In this document: positions 54,621 through 64,000 of the stretch, piece after piece
How the letters are laid out: each line of letters opens with the position of its first letter
How positions within the stretch are numbered: the stretch's first letter is position 1
DNA from: Caenorhabditis remanei
Lineage: Eukaryota; Nematoda; Chromadorea; Rhabditida; Rhabditidae
Assembly (NCBI RefSeq): GCF_010183535.1
Contig: NC_071332.1
Location: 2,108,001-2,172,000 of the forward strand
Direction of reading: 5' to 3'
Length of the DNA stretch: 64,000 nucleotides
Program-made: the position numbers and the translations under genes
The notes under the pieces: generated by a model
What the model was told of the DNA's origin: nothing
Seen by the model: only the letters and a program-made list of their open reading frames with translations
The model's database searches: none

Positions 54621-57600
54621 ATGAGACGGCTCCTTATCTTATTCTTCTATTTCCCCATCACCTTTTCCTATAACTACTTGGTGTTCTGCCCGTTATTTGG
54701 GCATAGTCATACTACTTATTTTGCAAAGATAGCGGATACATTGACGGATGCGGGGCATAATGTTGTAAGTAAAATTCACCTTGTACCAAATAAATTTCAA
54801 CAAGAAAAGTTACATGACTGAAAAGCTGAAGACGTGAGAATTCTGAATCTGTTTACAAAATTTGACTAGCGTTGAAATGAATGGAGATATAACGGTTTTA
54901 TTTTGAAGAGCTTGTATCTCGGTGAGTTTTAGTCGTAGGCCAGATTTAAGTACAGATTCAGAATCCTCATGTCTTCAGATTTCACAATATTTGTTGTATA
55001 TTATGTTAGAATAAAGTTAGACATGTTTCAGACACATATATTTTGAAACCAACAGTTTTCAAAAATCAAGACGTTTTGAAACTGCAAAACACACTGGTTT
55101 CGAAATCGGGTAGTTTCAAAGTTATGCCACATCAGAGTTTTGATTTCAAGACTGTGCCATTTTGAAACTTTTAAAACATACTTGCAAACCGGGCCGAAAC
55201 GGGCCGACACGGGCCGGCGCGCAACTCGCGTCAAACTCAATATTATGAGCTCAAAAATATACAAAAGTGTGGATCTCAGCGAATTCTATATCCGTGACCT
55301 ACTACGGGCCGGATGGCTATTTGTTAATGAGCCGCGGGCCAGGACAAAGTGCCAAAAAACGCGAAAATGGCTTAAAAAAACCTTTCTAGCCCGGCCCGCG
55401 GCACATTAACGAATAGCCATCTAACCCGTAGTACGCCACAGACATAGCACTCGTCGAGATCTACACTTTGGTATATTTTTCAGATCATAACATTGAGTTT
55501 GACGCGAGTTACGCGCCGGCCCGGTTTGCAAGTATGTTTTAAAACGTCTCATCGTTTTCGACCATTTGATTGCATATTTTGGCATACCTTCTTGACGATG
55601 AATCTAGATATCAGAAGTTTTTTTATTTTTAAGACCTATAATGCTTTCCGAAAAAAATCACAAAAATATTGAGTAAATCGGAATAAACTTTTCACTCAAA
55701 TGTTATTATAGTAAAGCCTGTCAGCGTTCAGTACCATTTGATCCTGTCTCTGATTGAATTGTACCAGTCATCCCTCTTTTCATCGATACCTCTTTTCAAT
55801 AAAATAGTTGTATTATTAGAACTGTACTATAATAGTTATATGGATTAACTTCAAAAATCATTCCGATCAATTAGAAGTCTGCCAATTCATTCAAAATTAG
55901 GATTCTTTATCTCGAACTGTAAATTTGTGCCCCATGTTTCCACTATGAGCGACATATCATCGGAAATAGGTTGACATTCAGTACTGGCCATACAGAATGC
56001 GCGTGTCTTCTTATTTTCACAGACCGGCTTGTTATAGGAAGCGTATCTAATTTCCGGTTGTCTCTACTTTTTTTGATAATAACTGCTCCCTTACACATCA
56101 CGAACACTGTGTATAACAAATGATAAGCGTCGCTCACTACTATATTCCAAAAGTTAACGGATCGATCTCCTTGTTTATTAACTTGTATTTCATCCTGATC
56201 ACCATCCAGAACAAAAATTTGAACTTGGGAAACTATAGATACTTATTGTGTTATTTCTCAATACTCAACTTGATATGTACCCTATCTGATGTCTTTGTTC
56301 CCGTATCTGTTCATGGCTATCAGTATTCCTATTCAGTATTCATTGTTGGTGGCCCATTTGTACAAAAATCTGAAATTCATACTATGTTACTTGCAATCAG
56401 ATGTGGACTGATATCTGCAGCATATTCAATTCTTCACTGTCATTTTTTCTATCGTTGGAAGTTATTAAGCAACCTTGATACCCCCAATAGTACGGTATCT
56501 TTGTGGTGGTTACCTTGCTTTCTTTTTCATACAATTTTCTTTACGGGTATTTGGGCAGTGGTTGGTTTTTGATTAGTTAGGGTTTGCGTACTAATAGAAA
56601 AAGTGCACAGGGGATAATATTACTGATGGGTGGTGGTGAAAACGAGGAAAAGTTTGGTTATATCGGAGAATCATTTCTAGAAGTTTACGGAGGAGATATA
56701 AGAGAAGTGAATGTATATACCAATGTATATCAGGTTAGTGACTCCGCTTTCAAACTCCATAAATTTGATCATAGGTAGTTTTGACTACATGGAGTCCATA
56801 TCTGTAGTCAAGACCGGCAAAATTTCTTTGCGTGCCGAGTTATGAGCTCTCAAACTTCTCATATAGTAAAAAAGGAGAACACCGCTGCGTACACTATTCG
56901 TCAATTTGGGATTCCAAAAGCTTTAAGTTAGAGAGGGGGGGGGGGGGGAACTCGGCTCGCAGAGATATTTGGCAGGTTTTGACTGCAGAAATGAAGAAAG
57001 AAAGTACCTATGACCAAATTTATAGATCGTTTGAAAACCGCGTCTTCAAAGACTTGAAGTATATACTCCAAGGTATCAATTCTAGGGAATCAGCACTGCC
57101 ACATCTATATTATCCTACATAGTATTTGCAATATTTTTTATAACCTCTAATATCTCTCTGCTGGTTCTTATTCTACTCCGACGTCTAATTATTCAAATGT
57201 TAAACAAAAACAAAGATAAAATGAGCGAAAAAGTGCGTTCTCTACATCAACAACTGATCAAAGCACTTACAGTCCAGCTAGTCATCCCTAGCGTTGTCTG
57301 CCTGATTCCAAGTTCTATGACTTGGTTTTTATCCCTGTTTGGTATAAGTTATGGATGTTGGCTATCGGATGTTGCAGCCATTTTATATTCGGTCTTCCAG
57401 TTTTTGGACCCCTTATTTATTATAATTTTTGTGCCTGCTTTCCGAAGAAAAGTTACAAAAATATTTAGTAAATCTGAATCATATCTTCAATCGAATGCTA
57501 TTGCAGCGATTCCTGCTTAATGTGGGAGCTTTATCTCTTTAATATCTGATATTTTATGTCTTTCAGACCTTCTTCACCCCCACCATCGTTCGCAAGTTTT

Positions 57601-60337
57601 CCTCCCACCAATACGTGAAATCTACCAAACACGTCATCCACTTAGAGCCCAGCCAACAGCTAGAACAATACGGAAACACATTCGAGGATCATGATTTCAC
57701 GAAATTCTGGACAGATGACTCATCTCTATCTGAAATGCTGCCAATGCTGGAATTGTTTAACAAGATGTTCGTGGAGCAGGCAAGAGTGCTCGAGGAGAAT
57801 TTAGTGTTGTTGGATCAGTTGAGGGAGAGGAAGTTCGATGTGATGGTTTTCGAGAGTTTTGTGGACACAGCTTATCGTGAGTTGGGCTGGGATGATGGGT
57901 AGGGTCACAAAATAAAGTGTGTATAAACTGACGTGGGGGACTAGTTTTCGCTTCGGCTACAATCAAAATACCTCAGAAAACAAAACATTTCATGGTGACT
58001 TACTGTAAATGCACCATATTTGACGACAAAATGCACAAATTTTTTGAAAAATGCACTCTTGGAACTAAAAACGTCACAAAACAAGATTTTGATGTCAACT
58101 TTAAAAATTTTGCACATTTTGGAAACGATAATGTGATATAATTAAGAACCAAAAATACTTAAATGTTATATCACTGTGTAGATCAAGTCTAGAACTATAT
58201 TTTTATAATTGACAATTTTTTGATAGCTCCGCCCACTTTTGAGATATGCGCCTTTAAAGAAAGGGGGGGGGGGTGAAAGAGCGCAGAACCACCCTCGTCG
58301 CTCTCATTAATGGTGCATATCTCAAAAGTGGGCGGAGCTATCAAAATATTGTCAACTACAAAAATGGAGAACTAGGTTCGATCTACAAAATAAATGTGAA
58401 TTCAAGCCAATTATAGGCAATCTTAGACGATCTTAGCAGATCTCAGATGTCTCTCTAGCTGAAAATAACTAAAAATGTGATTTTCAGTCTATTTTTTTCT
58501 CTGCGCTCTCTTCGTCTCTTGAATACCTTCAATAACTCTCTAGTTATCACTTTCAGCCCTTCTTGACTATCTGGAGATCAAAACATTCATCCCCTCCACT
58601 TCCATCGCCTATGACCCAAATCTTTTGGTTTCTATTGGGGAACCAAGAATGCCTAGTGCAGTACCACGTGAGTAAACCCGCCTGACTGGCACCGTCAAAC
58701 GGAATTTTTTCAGTACCCATGTCAAAATTCACCGACCGTATGTCAATGATCCAGCGAGTCATCAACGCCATTGCCCCGCCCATCTTCAACTTTTTCCTCT
58801 CGAAACCTGAATACCGATCCTTCCGACCACCTCACAACCTCATCGACATTCCATCCAAAGAATCCCTCAGTTCCTTCATTTTCACAAATTCCAATCCATA
58901 TATCGACTATCCCCGTCCAACAATTGAGAAGAATGTTCAAATCGGAGGGATTTCAGTTGATGTGGAGAAGCTTAGAAGTCAGAAGGTCAATGAGGAGTGG
59001 GATGCGATTCTGAATTTGAGAGAGAAGACTGTTTTGGTGTCATTTGGTTCTGTTATGTTGTCCAAGGATATGCCGTTGGAGAATAAGTGAGTAAATGCGC
59101 TCTATTGCCGGTTAATCAAATTTCAATTGAAGGAAAGCTCTAGCTTCCACTATGGCAAAATTCCCCGAAGTGACATTCATCTGGAAGTATGAATCAAATG
59201 ACACCGATAGTTTTGCAGAGGGGATCCAGAATATTCATTTTTCGAAATGGGTACCCCAGACTGCTTTGCTGGCCGATTCCCGATTATCCGCATTTTTTAC
59301 TCATGCTGGGCTAGGCAGTATCAATGAAGTGAGCTACCTGGGGAAGCCTGCAGTAGTGGTAAGAAAGAATATCAGTAAATGAATCCCCTATCAAAAAAAA
59401 ACAGACAATTTTTTTCAGTGCCCCCTATTCGCCGACCAGATGAGAAACGCGAAAATGTTGGTGCGACACAATGGATCGATTGAGATCACCAAGTATGAAT
59501 TGGATGATGAAACGAAAATTGAGGACTCCCTGAGGAAGGTTTTATATGATGAGGATTACCGTTCTGCATCTGAAAATTTGGCGCAACATCTGGAGAATCA
59601 ACCAGTAAAGCCAAGGGAGCTGTTGTTGAGGCATGCGGAGTTTGCTGCTCGGTAAGTAAACCTTTTATAGACCGGTGGTGCTTCTGGTTGTGTAGACTAA
59701 ACCTAGATATTTTTTTTTGTAGTTGATCATTCTGCCTCATCAGAGGCGTTCAAAAATTGCGTATAACACCCGTGTTTCAGGGTGTCATCGCGGGTAATTG
59801 GGAAAAGTTTTCAACCAGCAATAAACGCACCTCGGCAAAGCCTCATTGATCACGTTATCGCCCCAGCGCAAAACTAAATTTGGAATGGAGCCGTGAGGAA
59901 GTCATTGGGGCAGTGTACCGAAAGCTTGCGGGTTCCGCGCGTCGCTATGTTTAGCGTTGGAAAAGAGGCGGGGCGAGGAAGGGAGGCGTGGGAAAACGGA
60001 GAGTGCGTCAAAATTTATGGTTTTTTGATATGTTATAGAGAAATTCTAGGGCTACATTTTTGTAGTTGAAAACTATTTTATAGCATCTTTAGATTTTGAG
60101 ATATGCGCCTTTAAAGTCAATTACATCTCAAAATGACACAAAATTTCTAGATTCGGCCGTCTCCCATCACTGGACCCCTACTCCCGCCACATGTCATTCA
60201 TCGAATACTTCCTTATCGATGTTGCAACCATCATTCTGTTTACATGTCTACTGATCTCTTATTTGATGTTCCAAATCACAAAACAACTGGCCATCCGTCT
60301 ACCATTTGTTGCAGACGACGCGAAAAAGTGTAATTAA
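54621..60337 (+). CDS. UDP-glucuronosyltransferase 2
   Basis: ER phase II conjugating enzyme, paralogue of its two neighbours. Exons 54621-54764, 57567-57876, 58557-58667, 58714-59086, 59133-59358, 59419-59651 and 60151-60337 give 527 residues. It has a signal peptide, FGHSHT, SFIFTNSNPY, VSFGSVML, KWVPQTALLADSRLSAFFTH and CPLFADQMRNAK, then a C-terminal membrane helix. Compared with UGT 1 it has an extra intron in the third exon (58668-58713) and lacks the intron after KWVPQTALL. Intron 1 spans 2.8 kb and contains a same-strand srj receptor copy, an R2 and an R4 foldback. If exon 1 were skipped in favour of another start, the protein would lose its signal peptide, so I keep the long intron. 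Confidence 0.88.
54815..55540. repeat. R2 and R4 foldbacks in UGT 2 intron 1
   Basis: An R2 pair at 54820-54990 and a long R4 foldback at 55185-55540 with arms CATACTTGCAAACCGGGCCG and CCCGGTTTGCAAGTATG. At 55540-56110 no element is recognised. Confidence 0.8.
56120..57520 (+). pseudogene. Srj-type 7TM chemoreceptor copy nested in UGT 2 intron 1
   Basis: Str-superfamily receptor. The N-terminus (HYYIPKVNGSISLFINLYF) and four helices are open at 56120-56572. The GGDIREVNVYTNVY-type extracellular segment follows in another frame at about 56590-56733, and the last three helices (SILSYIVFAIFFIT to FLDPLFIIIF) at about 57075-57520. Between the first two blocks a TGA closes the frame with no intron of plausible size, and near 56936-56950 a run of G lies in the middle region. 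I read it as a decaying gene, though an unusual splice pattern could rescue it. It lies on the same strand as the UGT. Confidence 0.7.
58175..58390. repeat. R1 foldback in UGT 2 intron 2
   Basis: A short, clean R1 pair with a G-run centre near 58263. The flanks at 57880-58170 are AT-rich. Confidence 0.85.
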
Positions 60338-60407
60338 GTTATTAGACTGTAGTTACGGTTCACTATATAAAAGTTATCTTTTTCATTTCATCTCACAGTT
60401 GATAAAC
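60338..60407 (+). promoter_or_regulatory. Compact promoter of UGT 3
   Basis: Only 70 bp separate the UGT 2 stop from the UGT 3 ATG. They contain TATATAAAAG (60364-60373) followed at once by TTATCT (60374-60379), a GATA-factor site as used by intestinal ELT-2. This argues for a start of its own, although an operon-like read-through cannot be excluded. Confidence 0.5.
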
Positions 60408-63212
60408 ATGAAACATACCACCATTTTCCTACTATTGATCTCCTCTACCTCCCCCTACAACATTCTAGTCTTCTGCCCACTATTCGGTCACAGTCACTCC
60501 ACATTTTTCGGGCGGTTAGCAGATATTCTGACAGAAGCGGGACACAATGTTACCATGTTCACACCGACTATTGTCGACGAGTTCCGCAATTTTTCGTATA
60601 CCAAATTGGCAAAGGATGTGGTGTATTTGGATGTGAGTCACTCACTAGGGAAGGTCATGGAGTGACCGTGGAGTTATGAGACATAACCTATACCATTAGA
60701 AAGCTGAGAAAACGCTGATTCCAAATATATATTCAGTTTTTGCCTTCGAGATCAGGTATTCGAGAAAAAAGAGGTCAAAGTTTGGGAAAAGAGAGAGAGC
60801 CTTTAAGCTAATCGCGGCAAGACCAGCGCTTTTTTAGGAGGGAAAGTTAAGTTTTCGAAATTAAACTTTTTTTAAATTCCCTCCAAAAAGTGCGCTGGTT
60901 TCACCGCGATCACCTTAAAGGCGCAGAGGAAAACGCGGAAAGAAAATGGCTACTTTGGACCAGTGTTGTTGGGAATTCCGACTTCCGACTTCCGACTTCC
61001 GACTTCCGGGTTTTTTCACTTCCAACTTCCGACTTCCGACTTCCGGATAAGAAATTTTACTTCCGACTTTCGACTTCCGTTTTCGGATGTTTACTTTCGA
61101 CTTCCGTCATTCCAAAATTGTGGAATTTCCGAAAAGTATATTTTGCAGAAATACAAGGAAAAATGGTCTAAAAGGACAGAAAATAGGCTTTTCTTCAGCC
61201 AAAAACTAATTTTCCACTAATTTTCGCGAATTTTATGAACTTTTTCTAGGAGTTTTTGAATCTTTGCGAAAAAATCTAATACCGACTTCCGACTTCCGGG
61301 TGTTTTTTCACTTCCGACTTCCGACTTCCGGATAAGAAATTTTACTTCCGACTTCCGACTTCCGGATAAGAAAATTATCACTTCCCAACATCTCTGCTTT
61401 GGACGCAGCATACGCGAAAATCGCAGTGTCAAATAGGTAGTGATGTTTTTTCCTCCAAACTTTAACCGTGTATTTCTCGAATACCAGAACTCGCGGGCAA
61501 AAATTGAATATATATTTGGAATCAGCAATTTCTCAGCTTTCCAATGATATAGGTCACGACCCATAACTCTACGGTCTCTCGGAGCCCTTCAGTAGTCAGA
61601 AATTGTCTTCAAAAAAATCATATTTTTAGCCAAGCCCAAAACTCAAAGCTATCGGTGACTTGATCGCTGGAAATAGTCGATATTGGAACCAAGAATTCTC
61701 GTTGAATGTGATTCCCGAAACTTCTCGATTCTTCCAATCAGTGGCTAACGAACAACATAATGTTCTCTCTGAAAATCTCCTTCTCCTCGGCGAATTGAAG
61801 AAGAAAAACTTTGATTTGATTCTATTTGAGACCATTTTTACCTGCGCGATTCGTAAGTGAATCTTGGAATCTTGGTATCAAAAATTGACACAATTCCAGC
61901 TTTAATGGATTATCTGGAAATCAAAGCGTCCGCTTTGGCTCACACAGTTGCATTCGAGGCTTCAAGTATGAGGGTGCTGGGGGAATCTGTGATGCCAAGT
62001 CATGTTCCAGGTGGGTGGTCTAACTTTTTCTCTTCCACATTGTCACTTACTTTCAGATCTCCTTACCCCATCATCTGACCGTATGAGTCTTTACGAGAGA
62101 CTTCTCAATTCTGCGATTCAAACACTCCACAGCTACTATAGACTCACTCCAGAATACTATACCTCCTACCGTAACCCAGAAGAGAGAATTTATCCATTGG
62201 AGCGACTCCCCGATGCCTCTTTTGTGTTCACCAATTCCAATCCTTATGTAGACTTCCCACGTGCCACGATAGCGAAAAATATTCAAATCGGAGGGATCTC
62301 GGTGTCAATGGAGGCAGGGAAGCTAGGAGAAGAATGGGATCAAATTTTGAATTTACGAAACAAGAATTTTCTGATTGCTTTTGGATCAGTGATTCTATCA
62401 AAGGATATGCCGTTTGAATCGAAGTACGTTCTTTTGAGGGTTCCCTGATTCATTTAATTTGCTTCAGAGTCTCCTTGGCACAAGCAATGAAACAATTCCC
62501 TGATGTAACGTTTATATGGAAATATGAGGATAGTGATACCGACAAGTTTGCAGAAGGGATTCAGAATATACACTTTTCAAAATGGGTCCCGCAGAGGGAG
62601 TTATTGGGTGAGTAGGGGTCCCGAGTAGTCTCAACAAGAATATTTTCCAGCCGACGCCCGTCTATCCGCCTTCATGACTCATGGAGGTCTTGGAAGTGTC
62701 AATGAAGTAAGCTATATGGGCAAGCCTTCTATAATGGTGAGTACCTAAGTACCTCTATTACAACTGCACCCTCAATAACATCATTTAAGTGTCCAATTAT
62801 GGGTGATCAAATGAGGAATACAAAAATGTTGGTGAGACACAATGGATCGATTGAGATATCTAAATATGACTTGGGAAATAGTAAGCTGGTGGAGAAAGTA
62901 ATGAGGAAGATTCTTTATGATGAGAGGTATGAGGAAGATTTGATCTACACATCAATTTCTTTTTGTTTCAGTTACAAAATGGCTGCTCAACGATTATCTG
63001 ATCACTTGAGGAATCAACAGGTCTCTCCAAAAGAACTATTTCTGAAACATACCGAGTTTGCTGCCAGATTCGGAAAATTGCCGTCGTTGGATCCATCTTC
63101 TCGACAAATGGGATTTTTGGAATATTTTATGATTGATTTGGTTCTCATAGTTACTGTTATTGTGGTTGTTTTGTGTCTTCTGTTGTATTTTTTTATTGAA
63201 GTTGGTTTATAG
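60408..63212 (+). CDS. UDP-glucuronosyltransferase 3
   Basis: ER phase II conjugating enzyme. Exons 60408-60632, 61630-61852, 61900-62010, 62057-62423, 62468-62607, 62651-62736, 62790-62926 and 62972-63212 give 509 residues. It shows a signal peptide, FGHSHS, SFVFTNSNPY, IAFGSVIL, KWVPQRELLADARLSAFMTH and CPIMGDQMRNTK, then a C-terminal membrane helix with a very short tail. It lacks the first intron of UGT 1 and 2 and has a later one instead, plus an intron in the last third (62927-62971) that the others lack. Intron 1 holds a split R3 element with CCGACTT arrays. Confidence 0.92.
60640..61590. repeat. R3 element split by insertion, UGT 3 intron 1
   Basis: Left arm about 60640-60790 (CACTAGGGAAGG to TATTCGAGAAAAAAGAGG), right arm about 61430-61590. 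The inserted DNA has an inverted pair (near 60790-60915) and two arrays of CCGACTT / CTTCCGA heptamers (about 60975-61085 and 61283-61385). Confidence 0.75.
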
Positions 63213-63662
63213 AATCTCTGGAAAGAGAATGAAGGTTGAATAGACACTGAGGGATCCGACCCAACTAGGTCTTACAGTACAACTCATAAACTATCCAAAG
63301 TTTGACAAGATGTCGTGGGGTCACATATTGTAGTAGAAAGTCATATTAGTTTTAGAAATGTGCATCGATAATAGAGCTTTATTTTTGTAGTTGACAACTT
63401 TTTCATAAACGCACTTCCCAAAGAGCTAGAGCTCACCCGATTCGAATAGTGGCATTCAAGATCATTAAAATAGATTATAAATAGTGTGTGAGGTGAGAGT
63501 CAGCAAATAGGCTCCTTCTGTCATGGTAGGTGTACAAACATTCTAGAACCTTCCCCCTCCCTCTGGTCCACCACATCATCTGTACACAGTCTCCATCCTC
63601 ATTTATCCCCCATTGCCCTTCGATTCTATTGCCGCCTTAATAATATTGATTTTTCTATCAAA
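63213..63662. other. Intergenic upstream of the F-box gene
   Basis: A single R1 fragment at 63365-63405, then repeat-free DNA with a C-rich stretch (CCTTCCCCCTCCCTC). No exon is seen. Confidence 0.45.
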
Positions 63663-64000
63663 ATGGAGAAACCTTTTCCCCTTTTCCGTCTACCGAGACT
63701 TGCAATTGAAGAAGTAATAAGTACAATGAGCCCGTTTGAAATGTAAGTTTTGTTTCAGAATAAGATTGAAATCCCATTAAAAAAGATATCATTTTGTGCG
63801 GTTTTAATAGAAAATACGACGATCAAAAGCATCCACTGACATAAATAACTCATGCTTTTAAAGTCATTTTGAACTAAAATATATATTCTTCAGAATCAAC
63901 TTGTCGAAGACTTCATTAAAAATCAAGTATGTTATCAAGTGTTTCCTTAGAACAAGTCGCAATTCCCAATTCGATCTGCAGTTGATTATGAATAAAGAGC
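63663..64000 (+). CDS. F-box protein, 5' part (runs off the window)
   Basis: Exon 1 63663-63742 and exon 2 from 63894 to the window end. The N-terminus reads FPLFRLPRLAIEEVISTM, then MINLSKTS across the splice and KYVIKCF, the form of the F-box in the very large Caenorhabditis F-box families (often followed by an FBA_2 domain). F-box proteins hold substrates for SCF ubiquitin ligases; this subgroup is fast evolving. The rest, and whether it is intact, lies outside the window. Confidence 0.8.

Noticed and set aside
54621..54764. UGT 2 exon 1 as a separate truncated UGT gene
   Set aside because: Length, phase and donor site match exon 1 of UGT 1 exactly, and exon 2 at 57567 has no other start; a long intron is simpler.

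Overview
This window reads as nuclear DNA of a Caenorhabditis nematode other than C. elegans. Genes have many exons, short introns with TTTTCAG-type acceptors, AT-rich non-coding DNA packed with foldback repeats, and nematode-expanded families (srx and srj chemoreceptors, UDP-glucuronosyltransferases, F-box, CX-module and sdz-8-like dehydrogenase genes). A Paf1 gene next to a pair of short-chain dehydrogenases matches, from memory, the C. elegans chromosome V neighbourhood C55A6 (pafo-1 beside the sdz-8 group). I could not check this by alignment.

Layout. 1-8 kb: repeats, a degenerate minisatellite, three possible minus-strand exons of an unknown gene, and a tRNA-like element. 8.0-13.2 kb: pafo-1 on the minus strand, with two introns over 1.4 kb built from tandem and inverted repeats. 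13.6-19.1 kb: two paralogous dehydrogenase genes on the plus strand. 20.3-31.0 kb: four tandem copies (A-D) of a small, probably four-pass membrane protein that I do not recognise. Three of the copies are followed by an in-frame fragment of the last dehydrogenase exon and its poly(A) signal. This fixes the duplicated unit as dehydrogenase 3' end + spacer + membrane gene. 31.5-32.7 kb: a dead mariner transposon. 33.8-39.7 kb: two paralogous single-pass membrane proteins with a CX-like cysteine module and PPxY tails. 41.6-45.7 kb: an evectin-like PH protein with a long glycine-rich tail. 47.4-50.3 kb: an srx chemoreceptor. 51.1-63.2 kb: three tandem UDP-glucuronosyltransferases, one with an srj chemoreceptor copy nested in its first intron. 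63.66 kb to the end: the start of an F-box gene.

How the genes may fit together: dehydrogenases and UGTs are phase I and phase II xenobiotic enzymes, and sites fitting the SKN-1 consensus lie upstream of both dehydrogenases and the first UGT. The membrane-protein array is the part I think least described. It is a young tandem family that spread by carrying dehydrogenase 3' ends along, has changed an intron between copies, and in copy A has its C-terminus and poly(A) signal supplied by dehydrogenase DNA read out of frame. All exon models come from reading splice sites and frames by eye; reading-frame arithmetic closes for every complete model given.
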